A stretch of 64,000 bases of DNA from Xenopus tropicalis (taxonomy: Eukaryota > Chordata > Amphibia > Anura > Pipidae): positions 21,034,482-21,098,481 of the forward strand of contig NC_030681.2 in the NCBI RefSeq assembly GCF_000004195.4, written 5' to 3'. This document shows positions 23,341 to 34,287 of the stretch, in pieces; within the stretch, counting starts at the first letter, position 1; the number at the start of each line of letters is the position of its first letter. The notes under the pieces were generated by a model. The model did no database searches, was not told the DNA's origin, and saw only the letters and a program-made list of their open reading frames with translations. The position numbers were made by a program, and so were the translations under genes.

Positions 23341-26300
23341 TTCCTCAGCATCTCCTATCAGAGCTGCAGCCTGTAGTCCTATAACTGTCACTGGCCTACA
23401 TGTCCCAGCATCCCCTATCAGTGCTGCAGCCTGTAGTCCTATAACTGTCACTGGCCTACGTGTCCCAGCATCCCCTATCAGAGCTGCAGGCTGTAGTCCT
23501 ATAACTGTCACTGGCCTACGTGTCCCAGCATCCCCTATCAGAGCTGCAGTCTGTAGTCCTATAACTGTCACTGGCCTACGTGTCCCAGCATCCCCTATCA
23601 GAGCTGCAGTCTGTAGTCCTATAACTGTCACTGGCCTACGTGTCCCAGCATCCCCTATCAGAGCTGCAGCCTCTAGTCCTATAACTGTCACTGGCCTACG
23701 TGTCCCAGCATCCCCTAACAGAGCTGCAGCCTCTAGTCCTATAACTGTCACTGGCCTACGTGTCCCAGCATCCCCTAACAGAGCTGCAGCCTGTAGTCCT
23801 ATAACGGTCACTGGCCTACATGTCCCAGCATCCCCTATCAGAGCTGCAGCCTGTAGTCCTATAACTGTCACTGGCCTACGTGTCCCAGCATCCCCTATCA
23901 GAGCTGCAGCCTGTAGTCCTATAACTGTCACTGGCCTACATGTCCCAGCATCCCCTATCAGAGCTGCAGTCTGTAGTCCTATAACTGTCACTGGCCTACA
24001 TGTCCCAGCATCCCCTATCAGAGCTGCAGTCTGTAGTCCTATAACTGTCACTGGCCTACATGTCCCAGCATCCCCTATCAGAGCTGCAGCCTCTAGTCCT
24101 ATAACTGTCACTGGCCTACATGTCCCAGCATCCCCTATCAGATCTGCAGCCTGTAGTCCTATAACTGTCACTGGCCTACATGTCCCAGCATCCCCTATCA
24201 GAGCTGCAGCCTGTAGTCCTATAACTGTCACTGGCCTACATGTCCCAGCATCCCCTATCAGAGCTGCAGCCTGTAGTCCTATAACTGTCACTGGCCTACA
24301 TGTCCCAGCATCCCCTATCAGAGCTGCAGCCTGTAGTCCTATAACTGTCACTGGCCTACGTGTCCCAGCATCCCCTATCAGAGCTGCAGCCTGTAGTCCT
24401 ATAACTGTCACTGGCCTAGGTGTCCCAGCATCCCCTATCAGAGCTGCAGCCTGTAGTCCTATAACTGTCACTGGCCTACGTGTCCCAGCATCCCCTATCA
24501 GAGCTGCAGCCTGTAGTCCTATAACTGTCACTGGCCTACGTGTCCCAGCATCCCCTATCAGAGCTGCAGCCTGTAGTCCTATAACTGTCACTGGCCTACG
24601 TGTCCCAGCATCCCCTATCAGAGCTGCAGCCTGTAGTCCTATAACTGTCACTGGCCTACGTGTCCCAGCATCCCCTATCAAAGCTGCAGCCTGTAGTTCT
24701 ATAACTGTCACTGGCCTACATTTCCCAGCATCCCCTATCAGAGCTGCAGTCTGTAGTCCTATAACTGTCACTGACCTACGTGTCCCAGCATCCCCTATCA
24801 GAGCTGCAGTCTGTAGTCCTATAACTGTCACTGGCCTACGTGTCCCAGCATCCCCTATCAGAGCTGCAGCCTGTAGTCCTATAACTGTCACTGGCCTACA
24901 TGTCCCAGCATCCCCTATCAGAGCTGCAGTCTGTAGTCCTATAACTGTCACTGGCCTACATGTCCCAGCATCCCCTATCAGAGCTGCAGTCTGTAGTCCT
25001 ATAACTGTCACTGGCCTACATGTCCCAGCATCCCCTATCAGAGCTGCAGTCTGTAGTCCTATAACTGTCACTGGCCTACATTTCCCAGCATCCCCTATCA
25101 AAGCTGCAGTCTGTAGTCCTATAACTGTCACTGGCCTACATGTCCCAGCATCCCCTATCAGAGCTGCAGCCTGTAGTCCTATAACTGTCACTGACCTACG
25201 TGTCCCAGCATCCCCTATTAGAGCTGCAGCCTGTAGTCCTATAACTGTCACTGGCCTACATGTCCCAGCATCCCCTATCAGAGCTGCAGTCTGTAGTCCT
25301 ATAACTGTCACTGGCCTACGTGTCCCAGCATCCCCTATCAGAGCTGCAGTCTGTAGTCCTATAACTGTCACTGGCCTACATGTCCCAGCATCCCCTATCA
25401 GAGCTGCAGCCTGTAGTCCTATAACTGTCACTGGCCTACATGTCCCAGCATCCCCTATCAGAGCTGCAGCCTGTAGTCCTATAACTGTCACTGGCCTACG
25501 TGTCCCAGCATCCCCTATCAGAGCTGCAGCCTGTAGTCCTATAACTGTCACTGGCCTACGTGTCCCAGCATCCCCTATCAGAGCTGCAGCCTGTAGTCCT
25601 ATAACTGTCACTGGCCTACGTGTCCCAGCATCCCCTATCAGAGCTGCAGCCTGTAGTCCTATAACTGTCACTGGCCTACGTGTCCCAGCATCACCTATCA
25701 GAGCTGCAGCCTGTAGTCCTATAACTGTCACTGGCCTACGTGTCCCACCATCCCCTATCAGAGCTGCAGCCTGTAGTCCTATAACTGTCACTGGCCTACG
25801 TGTCCCAGCATCCCCTATCAGAGCTGCAGCCTGTAGTCCTATAACTGTCACTGACCTACGTGTCCCAGCATCCCCTATCAGAGCTGCAGGCTGTAGTCCT
25901 ATAACTGTCACTGGCCTACATGTCCCAGCATCCCCTATCAGAGCTGCAGTCTGTAGTCCTATAACTGTCACTGGCCTACGTGTCCCAGCATCCCCTATCA
26001 GAGCTGCAGTCTGTAGTCCTATAACTGTCACTGGCCTACGTGTCCCATCATCCCCTATCAGAGCTGCAGTCTGTAGTCCTATAACTGTCACTGGCCTACA
26101 TTTCCCAGCATCCCCTATCAAAGCTGCAGCCTGTAGTCCTATAACTGTCACTGGCCTACGTGTCCCAGCATCCCCTATCAGAGCTGCAGCCTGTAGTCCT
26201 ATAACTCTCACTGGCCTACGTGTCCCAGCATCCCCTATCAGAGCTGCAGCCTGTAGTCCTATAACTGTCACTGGCCTACGTGTCCCAGCATCCCCTATCA

Positions 26301-26700
26301 GAGCTGCAGTCTGTAGTCCTATAACTGTCACTGGCCTACATGTCCCAGCATCCCCTATCAGAGCTGCAGCCTGTAGTCCTATAACTGTCACTGGCCTACG
26401 TGTCCCAGCATCCCCTATCAGAGCTGCAGCCTGTAGTCCTATAACTGTCACTGGCCTACATGTCCCAGTATCCCCTATCAGAGCTGCAGTCTGTAGTCCT
26501 ATAACTGTCACTGGCCTACATGTCCCAGCATCCCCTATCAGAGCTGCAGTCTGTAGTCCTATAACTGTCACTGGCCTACGTGTCCCAGCATCCCCTATCA
26601 GAGCTGCAGTCTGTAGTCCTATAACTGTCACTGGCCTACGTGTCCCAGCATCCCCTATCAGAGCTGCAGCCTGTAGTCCTATAACTGTCACTGGCCTACA
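23341..26700. repeat. 60-bp minisatellite, 56 copies in perfect register
   Basis: Every 60 bases the block repeats TGTCCCAGCATCCCC, then GAGCTGCAG, GTAGTCCTATAACTGTCACT and GGCCTAC(A/G), from 23341 to 26700 without an insertion or deletion. Variants are mostly C/T at unit position 30 and A/G at position 60. Because 60 is divisible by 3, one frame on each strand stays open for more than 1150 codons, but common variants change the amino acid on both strands (Ala/Val and His/Arg forward; Arg/Cys and Ala/Thr reverse), so it looks non-coding. Rare variants shared by distant units (TTTCCC at units 24, 30, 47) point to block duplication. Confidence 0.97.
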
Positions 26701-27710
26701 TGTCCCTTTATATTCCATGAAATCCAAATAAGTGCCTGTAACCCTCCCCTTGCTTTCTATGGGATCCCCTCTATTTGGGAGCTGCCATTCTTGCTACTCC
26801 CCCTATGTGCAGATTGATACCCCCCCCCGGCCCATGTATTGGTACATTCAGTCAGACTCTCAGTATCTCTTGCTAGTAATGATGGCATGGACTGGAGCAA
26901 GGGATTGTGGGAGTTCTAGTAACAGCTGAGCGCTTCATGTTATGTAGCCATGATCTGTAACAGGAGGGCCCCCACCAATCACAACTGGTATATACCAGTA
27001 CCCAAAGGCTCGGCTTTATCTGTGCCCATTCTCATGGGAAACCCTAACAGCTGGGGGGGTTTAAAGGGGCAAATGATCAGATATTATTTTACAGACAGGT
27101 GAGATTTAGATGGGAACAGATCAGCAGGTCCCTCACTATCCGCCTTCAGTTTATAGGCCCGGCCATTGGTTCCCTAGAAGTTCTGCCCTGCCCAGAGATT
27201 TGCCCACAGTTATTTTGCGCCTATATATATATATATATATTAGGAAACATAGGTATGAGTCAGTACAAGATGGCACATCTGCCCCCATTGGCTGCTCCTG
27301 GGGTGCCATGTATAATGCCAGGCATGACAGGAGCGCATTGGAGTATAACAGTGTCAGTTCCCCAACCTGTGGCCCCCCAGCTGTTGCTGAACTACAGTTC
27401 CCAGCATCCCCCTCCAACCTATGGCGCTCAGTTGTTTGTGACCAATAAAGTTTGGTGGGGATATGGTGCTGCTGTGAGGCTGCTCCTCATCAGCAGGGAC
27501 TGGGCCTCATGTTATAATAGAAGGGAGGAGGGATACAACCTGTTTCACTCTCATTTCAAGGGGAACTTCACCTTATATGCTGTTATTGCACAGATTTTGT
27601 TAAGATGCTAACCTGAGAAAAATCTCATTTCACAATTTTGACGGAACAACATATTCATTTAGGGTCTGTTTGTAACATGGGAGAACTGGTTGAGGGTGTG
27701 AATAATTATA
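26701..27710. other. Right flank of the minisatellite, no gene recognised
   Basis: Holds a TA microsatellite (27221-27240) and, at 27360-27425, GTGGCCCCCCAGCTGTTGCT followed by GAACTACAGTTCCCAGCATC, a dispersed motif whose end resembles the minisatellite unit. Confidence 0.45.
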
Positions 27711-27998
27711 CAGGTATGGGATCCCTTATCCAGAAAGCTCTGAATTACGGAAAGCCTGTCACCCATAGACTCCATTTTACTCAAATAATTTAGAATTTTA
27801 AAACTGATTTCCTTTTTCTCTGTAGTAATAAAACAGTACCTTGTAATCCTTATTGGGTGCAAAACAATCCTATTGGGTTTAATTAACGTTTTGTTGATTT
27901 TTTAGTAGAGTTAAGGTATGGAGATCCAAATTACGGAAAGACCCCTTATCCGTAATACCCTTGGTCCCAAGCATTCTGAATAATGGGTCCTATACCTG
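27711..27998 (+). mobile_element. CAGGTATGGGATCCC MITE with TA duplication (solo copy)
   Basis: TA at 27709-27710 and 27999-28000. Ends CAGGTATGGGATCCC and GGTCCTATACCTG are inverse. The interior contains CCTTATCCAGAAAGCTCTGA, GTAATAAAACAGTACCTTG and CCTATTGGGTTTAATT. Related copies: 49306-49631, 62924-63200, and the expanded ones at 14262 and 36566. Confidence 0.87.
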
Positions 27999-28019
27999 TA
28001 TAAGGAAATGTGTAGCAGA

Positions 28020-28282
28020 GAGGGCCGGCGCATGTGAGCTCACAGTTTCTTTTGTCCCTCTCCCCATAAAGTGAAATTTCCGAGCGATATTGAGCGATTA
28101 CGAGAGATTCCGAGCGACTCAGAGCGAGAGAGAGAGATTTTTTTGAGATTTTTGAGATATTCAGCGAGTTTCCAACTCATTTTTGACGTTTCTTAGGAAA
28201 TAACATCTTCCATAGACGTCTGCTGATATCTCTTTTTTTTTATACCCAACTGCTCTTTTAAGAGCAAGAAGATCGAGGCGCA
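28020..28282 (+). promoter_or_regulatory. Probable 5' leader/promoter region of the kinase gene with GAGCGA repeats
   Basis: The stretch lies between the end of a MITE (27998) and the chosen ATG at 28283. It holds four GAGCGA-type words between 28080 and 28130, followed by a GAGAGAGAG run and a TTTTTTGAG repeat. No TATA box was recognised. Leader or promoter status is inferred only from position. Confidence 0.3.
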
Positions 28283-31226
28283 ATGCCATCCTGCGCCCCC
28301 TGGAGGAAGGTAAGGGAGCTGCTACGGTTCCATTTGAATGAAGGGTCTGGATGTACAGAGTATAGAACATAACAGAATCTTTCTCTTTTCCCTCAGCGAG
28401 AGGCAGGATCCAGACCCCTCTCCGAGATTTATAAGGTGAGTAGGAAAGAGGGTAAAACTGGGCCCCACTCACTGCTACTGCTGTAGGGGCTGCAGGTTTT
28501 GTACCCTGGGGAATATTATGTTATTGATAAAATCCCCCTTTTATTCTATTTTCCAGCCTCCTGATGGTCGGCTGACCAAGGGTGTGCTCCTCGGAAAGGG
28601 CGGCGCTGCAGCCGTTTATAAGGTAAGGGCCCCAGCAAATTCCTAGAGGGGTGAAAGTGCTGCCCCTGCTGTGCCCAGGATCCCATTCCCTAACACCGGC
28701 TCATCACACATTGGGCTGCTTTAGGCAGACATATCAGACTGCTGTTTTGGGGCCACATGGGGCCCTTTCTTTCCTACTTGAATGTAAGTGACAGCTTTGT
28801 GTCTGTGTTACAGGGTCTCCACCATCGCAGAGGAGTGGTTGCAGTGAAGATGGCGAACATCACCTGGGTAGGGTATCTTTCTAGTTCCATTCTCCATATC
28901 ATTCCTATTGGTGGGGTTGCCTATGTGAGCTGAAGGGTTTCTATTATTCCACCCCAGAGTGAGGAGTCGGTGCGCAGGGAGCTGAAGTTCCTCCAGCAGT
29001 TCGGCGGCCACAAGAACGTCGCCGATTTCTACGGAGCCTATTACCGGGCTCCACTGAAGAAGAACTCATCGGAGCTCCTGGAAGTAAGGAATTATTTGCT
29101 GTATCTTGTTTCTCCCTCTTGTGCCAAAGAGATCTCCATCGGAGGAGATATAATCCCCGGCCTGACACCATTTCTTTCTATTGCAGATTGTTCTTGAGAT
29201 CTGTGACGGCGGCTGCCTCCAGGACCTCATCAAGAGCAACAGCCAATCCCTGAAGGAGCCCTGGATTGGCTACATCTGCAGGGAAGTATTAAAGGTAAGG
29301 CCACAATAACCCCTTATGGAGTCCTCTATGATTTTGCATTACATATATATATATATTTATTATAGATCATCATTCTGCTAAAATGTGTTACACTCTTGGG
29401 AATATTTAGACTTATGTCTGTTTTTATTCTTATAACCTACATCTCAATCCCCCCAGGGGCTCCACCACATCCACCAGCACCGGGCCGTACATAGGGACAT
29501 CAAGAGCCCAAACATCATGCTGACAAAGGAGGGGAGAGTGAAGCTGAGTGAGTAAAACTTCATCATTCAGGTTTTTATTGTATTGCATTTAAAAAGTCAT
29601 TTTTCATTGATAAATATAATCTGGCATTTCAGTCGACTTTGGACTCTGCTGGGACTTGGACCCAAAGACTGGACTGTGCAAGGAGCCTGAAGGGACTCCA
29701 CACTGGATGGCACCCGAGGCCATAAGGAGGAAGGACAAGGATCCGGCGTATGACACCAAAGTGAGTTGTACTTATAATACTTGGCACAACAGGGTGCATT
29801 TACCTATCAATGTTAATGGGACATAGAAGCAGTGGGGGGAGCCGATGGCACTTTTCTTCAGCCTCTCCCATCCTCTCTACACAAATGGGTGCTGCATTCA
29901 GTTAGGGGGAGTTCAGGTTGCAAGGGAACTAAACATAAAGCCATCGGGGCCATTTCTTCCATCAGTGCTAAGCAGGCCCTGACGGGGGTTCACAATAGGC
30001 CCTGGTATTCCAAGGGCACAGGGGTCCAAACAGCCCCCCAGCAGCCCAATAAATAGTGACTGTCTATGGCATCTTACAGCAGCCCCTCTGGTATTTGCCA
30101 GAACCCACAGATTGCCAGTCTGGGCCTGGTGCTAAGTGGCCCAGTTCTAATAGATTCTATATTTTCCATTCATTGTATGCAGGCACTGATGGAAGAACCA
30201 CCCCAGTAACAACTGAATCACCCACTAACCCAGTTCCCTCCTTCTAATGCTCTTTGGTGTCTCTTTTCCAGTGTGACATCTGGTCGCTGGGGATAACCGC
30301 CATCGAAATGGCCGAGGGAGAGCCACGTAAGTAAATCTCAACAATTTGTGGATATTTATTCTATACTTTGGAGCAGCAGATATTCTGTAGCAGAATGGGA
30401 AGAACTGGGACTTATTTGCTATTTTCAGCAAAAAAATACCCACTTTTTTCTTTAGATGAAATAAATAGTACAGTATATAGACATGGATGGATCTGATATA
30501 TGTGTTTTTGTCTTTCAGCCTACTACAAGGAAAAACGGGTGGAGGACATCATAATCCAGAGCCCACCACCGAAGCTTCATGCCAACACCTGGTGAGTCCT
30601 TCCCAGCTCGTGTCACTAGATGCTCCCACAGCTCAGAGCTGAACTGAATGAAATGGGCTCTATTTTCACCAAATAATGCTAAAAGCTCTTTTTCCTTTTT
30701 TTCCAGGTCACAACAATTCCATTCCTTCTTGGAGTTGTGTCTGAAGAAGGATCCTGCGGAGCGATGGAGCGCCAAGGAACTCCTGCAGCACCCCTTCATC
30801 GCTGGACTGCCGCCCAAGAAGATCATCAGGGCTGAGATTCAAAAACACCTTCAGGCTCAGCAGAGGCAGCCGGCCAAGAGAGGTGAGGGGATCCATTGTA
30901 TCTGGTACGACTGCGCCATCATGAACACTAAACTGAGAAGCTGTTGGGCTTATTATAGTGGCGCTAGGGATAATGAACATATTTTGAGGGCTACATCACC
31001 TTAATATTACATTTTAGTATAATAGTAACAATTTAGGATAGGAAAAAATAGGAATTAAATTTCACTTCTGATTTTGTTTATCTACACAGGAGTGAAGGAA
31101 GCAGCTCTCTGGGCCAGGGAACGGCTGCATCGCGGCGCTTGTGCCTTCTGCCGCTGCGTACACAAGACCTCAGCAGAAGAAACAGCGGCTCAGCAAATGG
31201 CACTGGAGGGCTTTCCTTGTTATTGA
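28283..31226 (+). CDS. Compact Ste20/GCK-type Ser/Thr kinase, TNIK/MINK1/MAP4K4-like catalytic domain
   Basis: Twelve exons join in frame: 28283-28309, 28397-28435, 28557-28622, 28814-28867, 28958-29083, 29187-29294, 29457-29547, 29633-29760, 30272-30326, 30519-30591, 30707-30882, 31090-31226 (TGA), about 359 residues. All kinase landmarks are present: P-loop GKGGAAAV at 35-42, VAVK with Lys56, a likely helix-C Glu70, HRDIKSPN at 152-159, DFG at 172-174, GTPHWMAPE at 191-199 and CDIWSLGITAIEMAEG after it. The last motifs and YICRE, LHHIHQH and LLQHPFI are typical of GCK-IV kinases, which act upstream of JNK and the cytoskeleton. Odd points: the third P-loop Gly is Ala, the usual activation-segment Tyr is His, and there is no room for the long linker and CNH domain of full-length relatives. 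The tail ends in a Cys/His-rich segment unlike known relatives. An alternative 3' end using the proline-rich exon downstream is possible. Confidence 0.82.
29965..30131. mobile_element. Interspersed repeat with ACAGCAGCCCCTCTGG core (copy 2), kinase intron
   Basis: Matches 16045-16203 over most of its length and lies in the intron between kinase exons 29760 and 30272. Confidence 0.7.
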
Positions 31227-31628
31227 TCCTGTGGCCAATAACATCTAAAGCCCAGGATGAGTCTCCGCAATAACATCCTAGGAGAAACACCCACAGGGAA
31301 AGGTACGGTCTCCATTAAATATCCCTATACATTGGGCCTACAGAGCCTTAGGCCAACACTTTTTTACAGTATATATCTCAAATGGTTCATTTTAGGCCCT
31401 CCTGTCCTATAATTAATTTAAATGCTGATTGTATACACAGTTGAAATAAGACACTTAGGCTTAGACATACACATGAATCTGTGTTATAATTTTTTCCCTG
31501 CCTGCACCCCTTGTACTGTTCAATGCAAAGGAGAATTCAGTGTGAGCATAAAATCCTTTGTAATGCCATTGTTCTTAATGAATACTCATAATGACACATT
31601 ACTTATTGGTTTTCATTCTATTTTACAG

Positions 31629-32212
31629 CTCCACCAGCAGAACCTGCGCCTCCATCTGAAACTCCAGGAGAATCCGCTTTTCAGACACCCATAACTCCAC
31701 CAGTGGCGTCTCCTCTCCCAATTACAGCTACACCCCCAGCATTGCAGGTAACACTCTATACACAACCTCCACCCACCATCTTTATCTCCCCTTCAGCCAT
31801 AGTTCCACCAGTGGCCCTTTTTCTCCAACATCTACACCAGCACAGACTTTACATTCCAATAGTGGGATCCAGTTTTAATATGTGCAGCTCCACCAGTTGG
31901 ATTCCTGCTTTTAGAGAGCCCAATTCCAGCAGTGGCACCTCACTCTGTAGCTCTCATTCTCTGTTTCTTTCTTTGGCTCCACCACCAGCCCCTCTTTCTT
32001 TTCCTGCTGCTCCTCTACCAACAGACCACCATACTAATACATCATACAGTATTTGCACTTTCACCAACCTCATCACAAACAGTGCATCCACTGCCATCAG
32101 TCTTAGCCTCCAACATCTACATTTCAGACAAGCACAGCTCCAACACCCCCTTACAGCACCCTACAGAGGCTTCTCCCTTCATAATCCACTAAAAATACTG
32201 CCCGTACATTAG
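31629..32212 (+). CDS. Possible proline/serine-rich 3' exon of the kinase gene (uncertain)
   Basis: After an acceptor-like TTTTACAG at 31621-31628 the frame stays open to TAG at 32210-32212, about 194 residues, rich in Pro, Ser and Thr (for example PPAEPAPPSETPG). An AATAAA lies near 32478, which would suit a terminal exon. A donor-like GTAACA after 31747 could instead make a short internal exon. CCACCAG(T)GGC words recur irregularly, so this may be a degenerate repeat rather than a gene. The TGA at 31224-31226 ends the kinase frame first, so joining needs an alternative donor. Weak evidence. Confidence 0.25.
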
Positions 32213-32286
32213 ATAGCTTTAACAAAGGGTTACATGCCTTTTAGCAAGGTAAAAATACAGGGACACTGACATAAACCCTTAGTAGA

Positions 32287-32401
32287 AGTTGATCCAGGGA
32301 CTTGTCCGATTGCCCTTTGGGAGTCAGGAAGGAATTTTTTCCCCCTGAGGCAAATTGGCTCCGGCTTCAGATGGGGTTTTCGCCTTCCTCTGGATCAACT
32401 A
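32287..32401. repeat. Interspersed repeat with inverted edges GTTGATCCAGG/TCTGGATCAAC
   Basis: Interior reads GGAGTCAGGAAGGAATTTTT and GCCTTCCTCTGGATCAAC. From memory similar sequences are dispersed in frog genomes; the class was not determined. Confidence 0.5.
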
Positions 32402-33091
32402 TTAAATAGGAACCTTCCAGCTACACTAAAACTTAATGTAAATGAGAACTTTCATATATATCATATCTAAATTATAAATAAATATTTTAATACATATTTG
32501 AATGGTGTTTTGCATTTTTATAGTATTGCCAGGGAAGTTTACAGAGGGTGGAGACCTGTGGTGCAAGGGAAAAGGGTAACTAAGAAGAGAAGGTGGAATC
32601 AGGGGGCAGGGGTGGGAGAAATGGGTGAGGGGAGATCAGACCTATAAACATGTCTCTGCCAATAGAACCCTTTGGGCCTAGGAAAAAGAACCCAGAAAAA
32701 GTATCAAGCTCAGGTGTATAGTAAAATCAAAATTATTTTATTAACATATACACATAAATGCTATAAAGCATTTATGTGGGGGGGTCATGTCCTTGATCTG
32801 CATTGGCTTTCCATCATTAGCAGTCACCCCATAAATTTTAATGTAGAGTCTGGAGACTGTTAGTGGTATTGCATTAATGGATAAAAGGGTGTTGGGGCAA
32901 TTTGTTAGGCACCATTTTTGAATGCAAAAGTGTCATTGGTTGGAAAGGCAATTGGGCCTGTTTCCTGTGTTGGCTGGTAAACCAATCAGGTCTGCAGGCA
33001 AACTAAGCTCAGCACCCTTAAGAATCACTATGGACGTTATATGGTCTCTCCTTTGTAACAATAGGCTGCTAAATAGTTGTACGATGCTATG

Positions 33092-33132
<41 letters not shown>

Positions 33133-33290
33133 ATTTATTTATAAAGCGCCAACATATCCCGCAGCGCTTTACAATAAGGGTTTCATACATTGGACATACA
33201 GAGTAACATATAAAGCAATCAATAACCAATACAAGAGGTGAAGAGGGCCCTGCCCAAAAGAGCTTACAATCTTAGCACAATCTCATTGGT
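33092..33290 (+). repeat. (TTA)n microsatellite joined to a dispersed repeat with GCAGCGCTTTACA
   Basis: About twelve ATT units (33092-33129) lead into TTTATAAAGCGCCAACATAT and CCGCAGCGCTTTACAATAAG, then GAGGGCCCTGCCCAAAAGAG. Similar words (GCAGTGCTTTACATTCATTT, GAGAGGGCCTTGCTCACAAA) occur in msh6 intron 6 near 47755-47855. Confidence 0.7.
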
Positions 33291-34287
33291 AAGGTGGCAG
33301 GTGTGTAATTTGGGGGTAAAGAGATGAAAGAATGAAACTTTTAATTCATAATCCCACCCAACAGTACTCAGAATGATTGGCCTAAAAATGCAAATGTTTA
33401 GCTAAATATTACAGTAAAAAACCCTTTTATAAAATGAGGCTTGATTGGTTGCCTGGACATCAACTGGGCATATTGTTGTATAATGGGCAACTGGGGTGGA
33501 TCAGGGGGTGTGACCATGCTTCCTTCTGAAGGTCACTTTATTTTCACTGGGGCCCAATTATTCTTGCTAGCAGGGTGCAAGGGCCACAGGTGACCAATGG
33601 GTTGATAGTTGGGCCCTCTTGGTGGGGATGGTCCTATTTACTTAGTAGAATAGGGACACATGATTGCTGATAGAAGCCATGGTCCCAGTAATGATGGGCC
33701 ATCAACAGCTAGAGAAGAACGTATCCTCTGTGGCCCATCTCTCATTGCGGCCCTCTCCTCCTCTCCTGGCTGTCAAAGCAAAGGTAAAAAAAAAAAAGCA
33801 AAATTACACACTAACCTGGAAGCAAATAGGGGTAGGAAGCAGAAGCAGCTTTATTAAGATCACTGCAGCTGTTGGGACTGGGAATACTCCGCCAGGAACA
33901 GGATGGAGTCCAGGTGCTACAGAACAGAAAAATATTGTTTTTAGTGGTTATTACATGCAGCTGTTCTGCAAGCCAACACTATCAGCTCTTGAAATTATGC
34001 AGTCGCCTTTGGTTTTCATGCACATTTAAGAGTAAAGGACATTTTCCTTTAGTCACAGAAATATATCTGCAGGTTATTTCTATGCAGCCCTATAAAAAGG
34101 AAAGGGAGTGCGATTACTAAAGTGACCAATGGCAGCGGGCCAATGTGCAGCACTCCCAGGCAGATAACATGGTGTGCATGGAGGCATGGCACCCCCAGGA
34201 ATGGATTAGTTGATAAAGAAGCAACTAGTTACAATCAGCAAATAAAAGTGCTCAAAAGATTTTCCTAGTTGAAGCAATCAGTTTGCT

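Larger units (their letters stand above)
32213..34287. other. Intergenic stretch with dispersed repeats
   Basis: Contains the repeats at 32287-32401 and 33092-33290. A frame opening at 33679 (GCCATGGTCCC) ends in a donor-like GCAAAG-GTAAAAA at 33783 but no partner exon was found, so it was not called. Confidence 0.4.

Noticed and set aside
23341..26700. CRISPR-like array
   Set aside because: The units are contiguous with no unique spacers, and the setting is an animal genome.
23251..26731. Two opposing frames of about 1,155 codons over the minisatellite
   Set aside because: Openness follows from a 60-base stop-free unit. The commonest variants change amino acids on both strands (Ala/Val, His/Arg; Arg/Cys, Ala/Thr), which is not how a kept protein repeat varies, and there is no splice or start context.
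27099..27611. 170-codon frame on the plus strand
   Set aside because: It runs through a TA microsatellite and a dispersed repeat and has no recognisable domain.
33660..34029. 121-codon frame starting near a GCCATGG context
   Set aside because: Composition is that of flanking repeat DNA and no partner exon or motif could be found; a single donor-like site is not enough.
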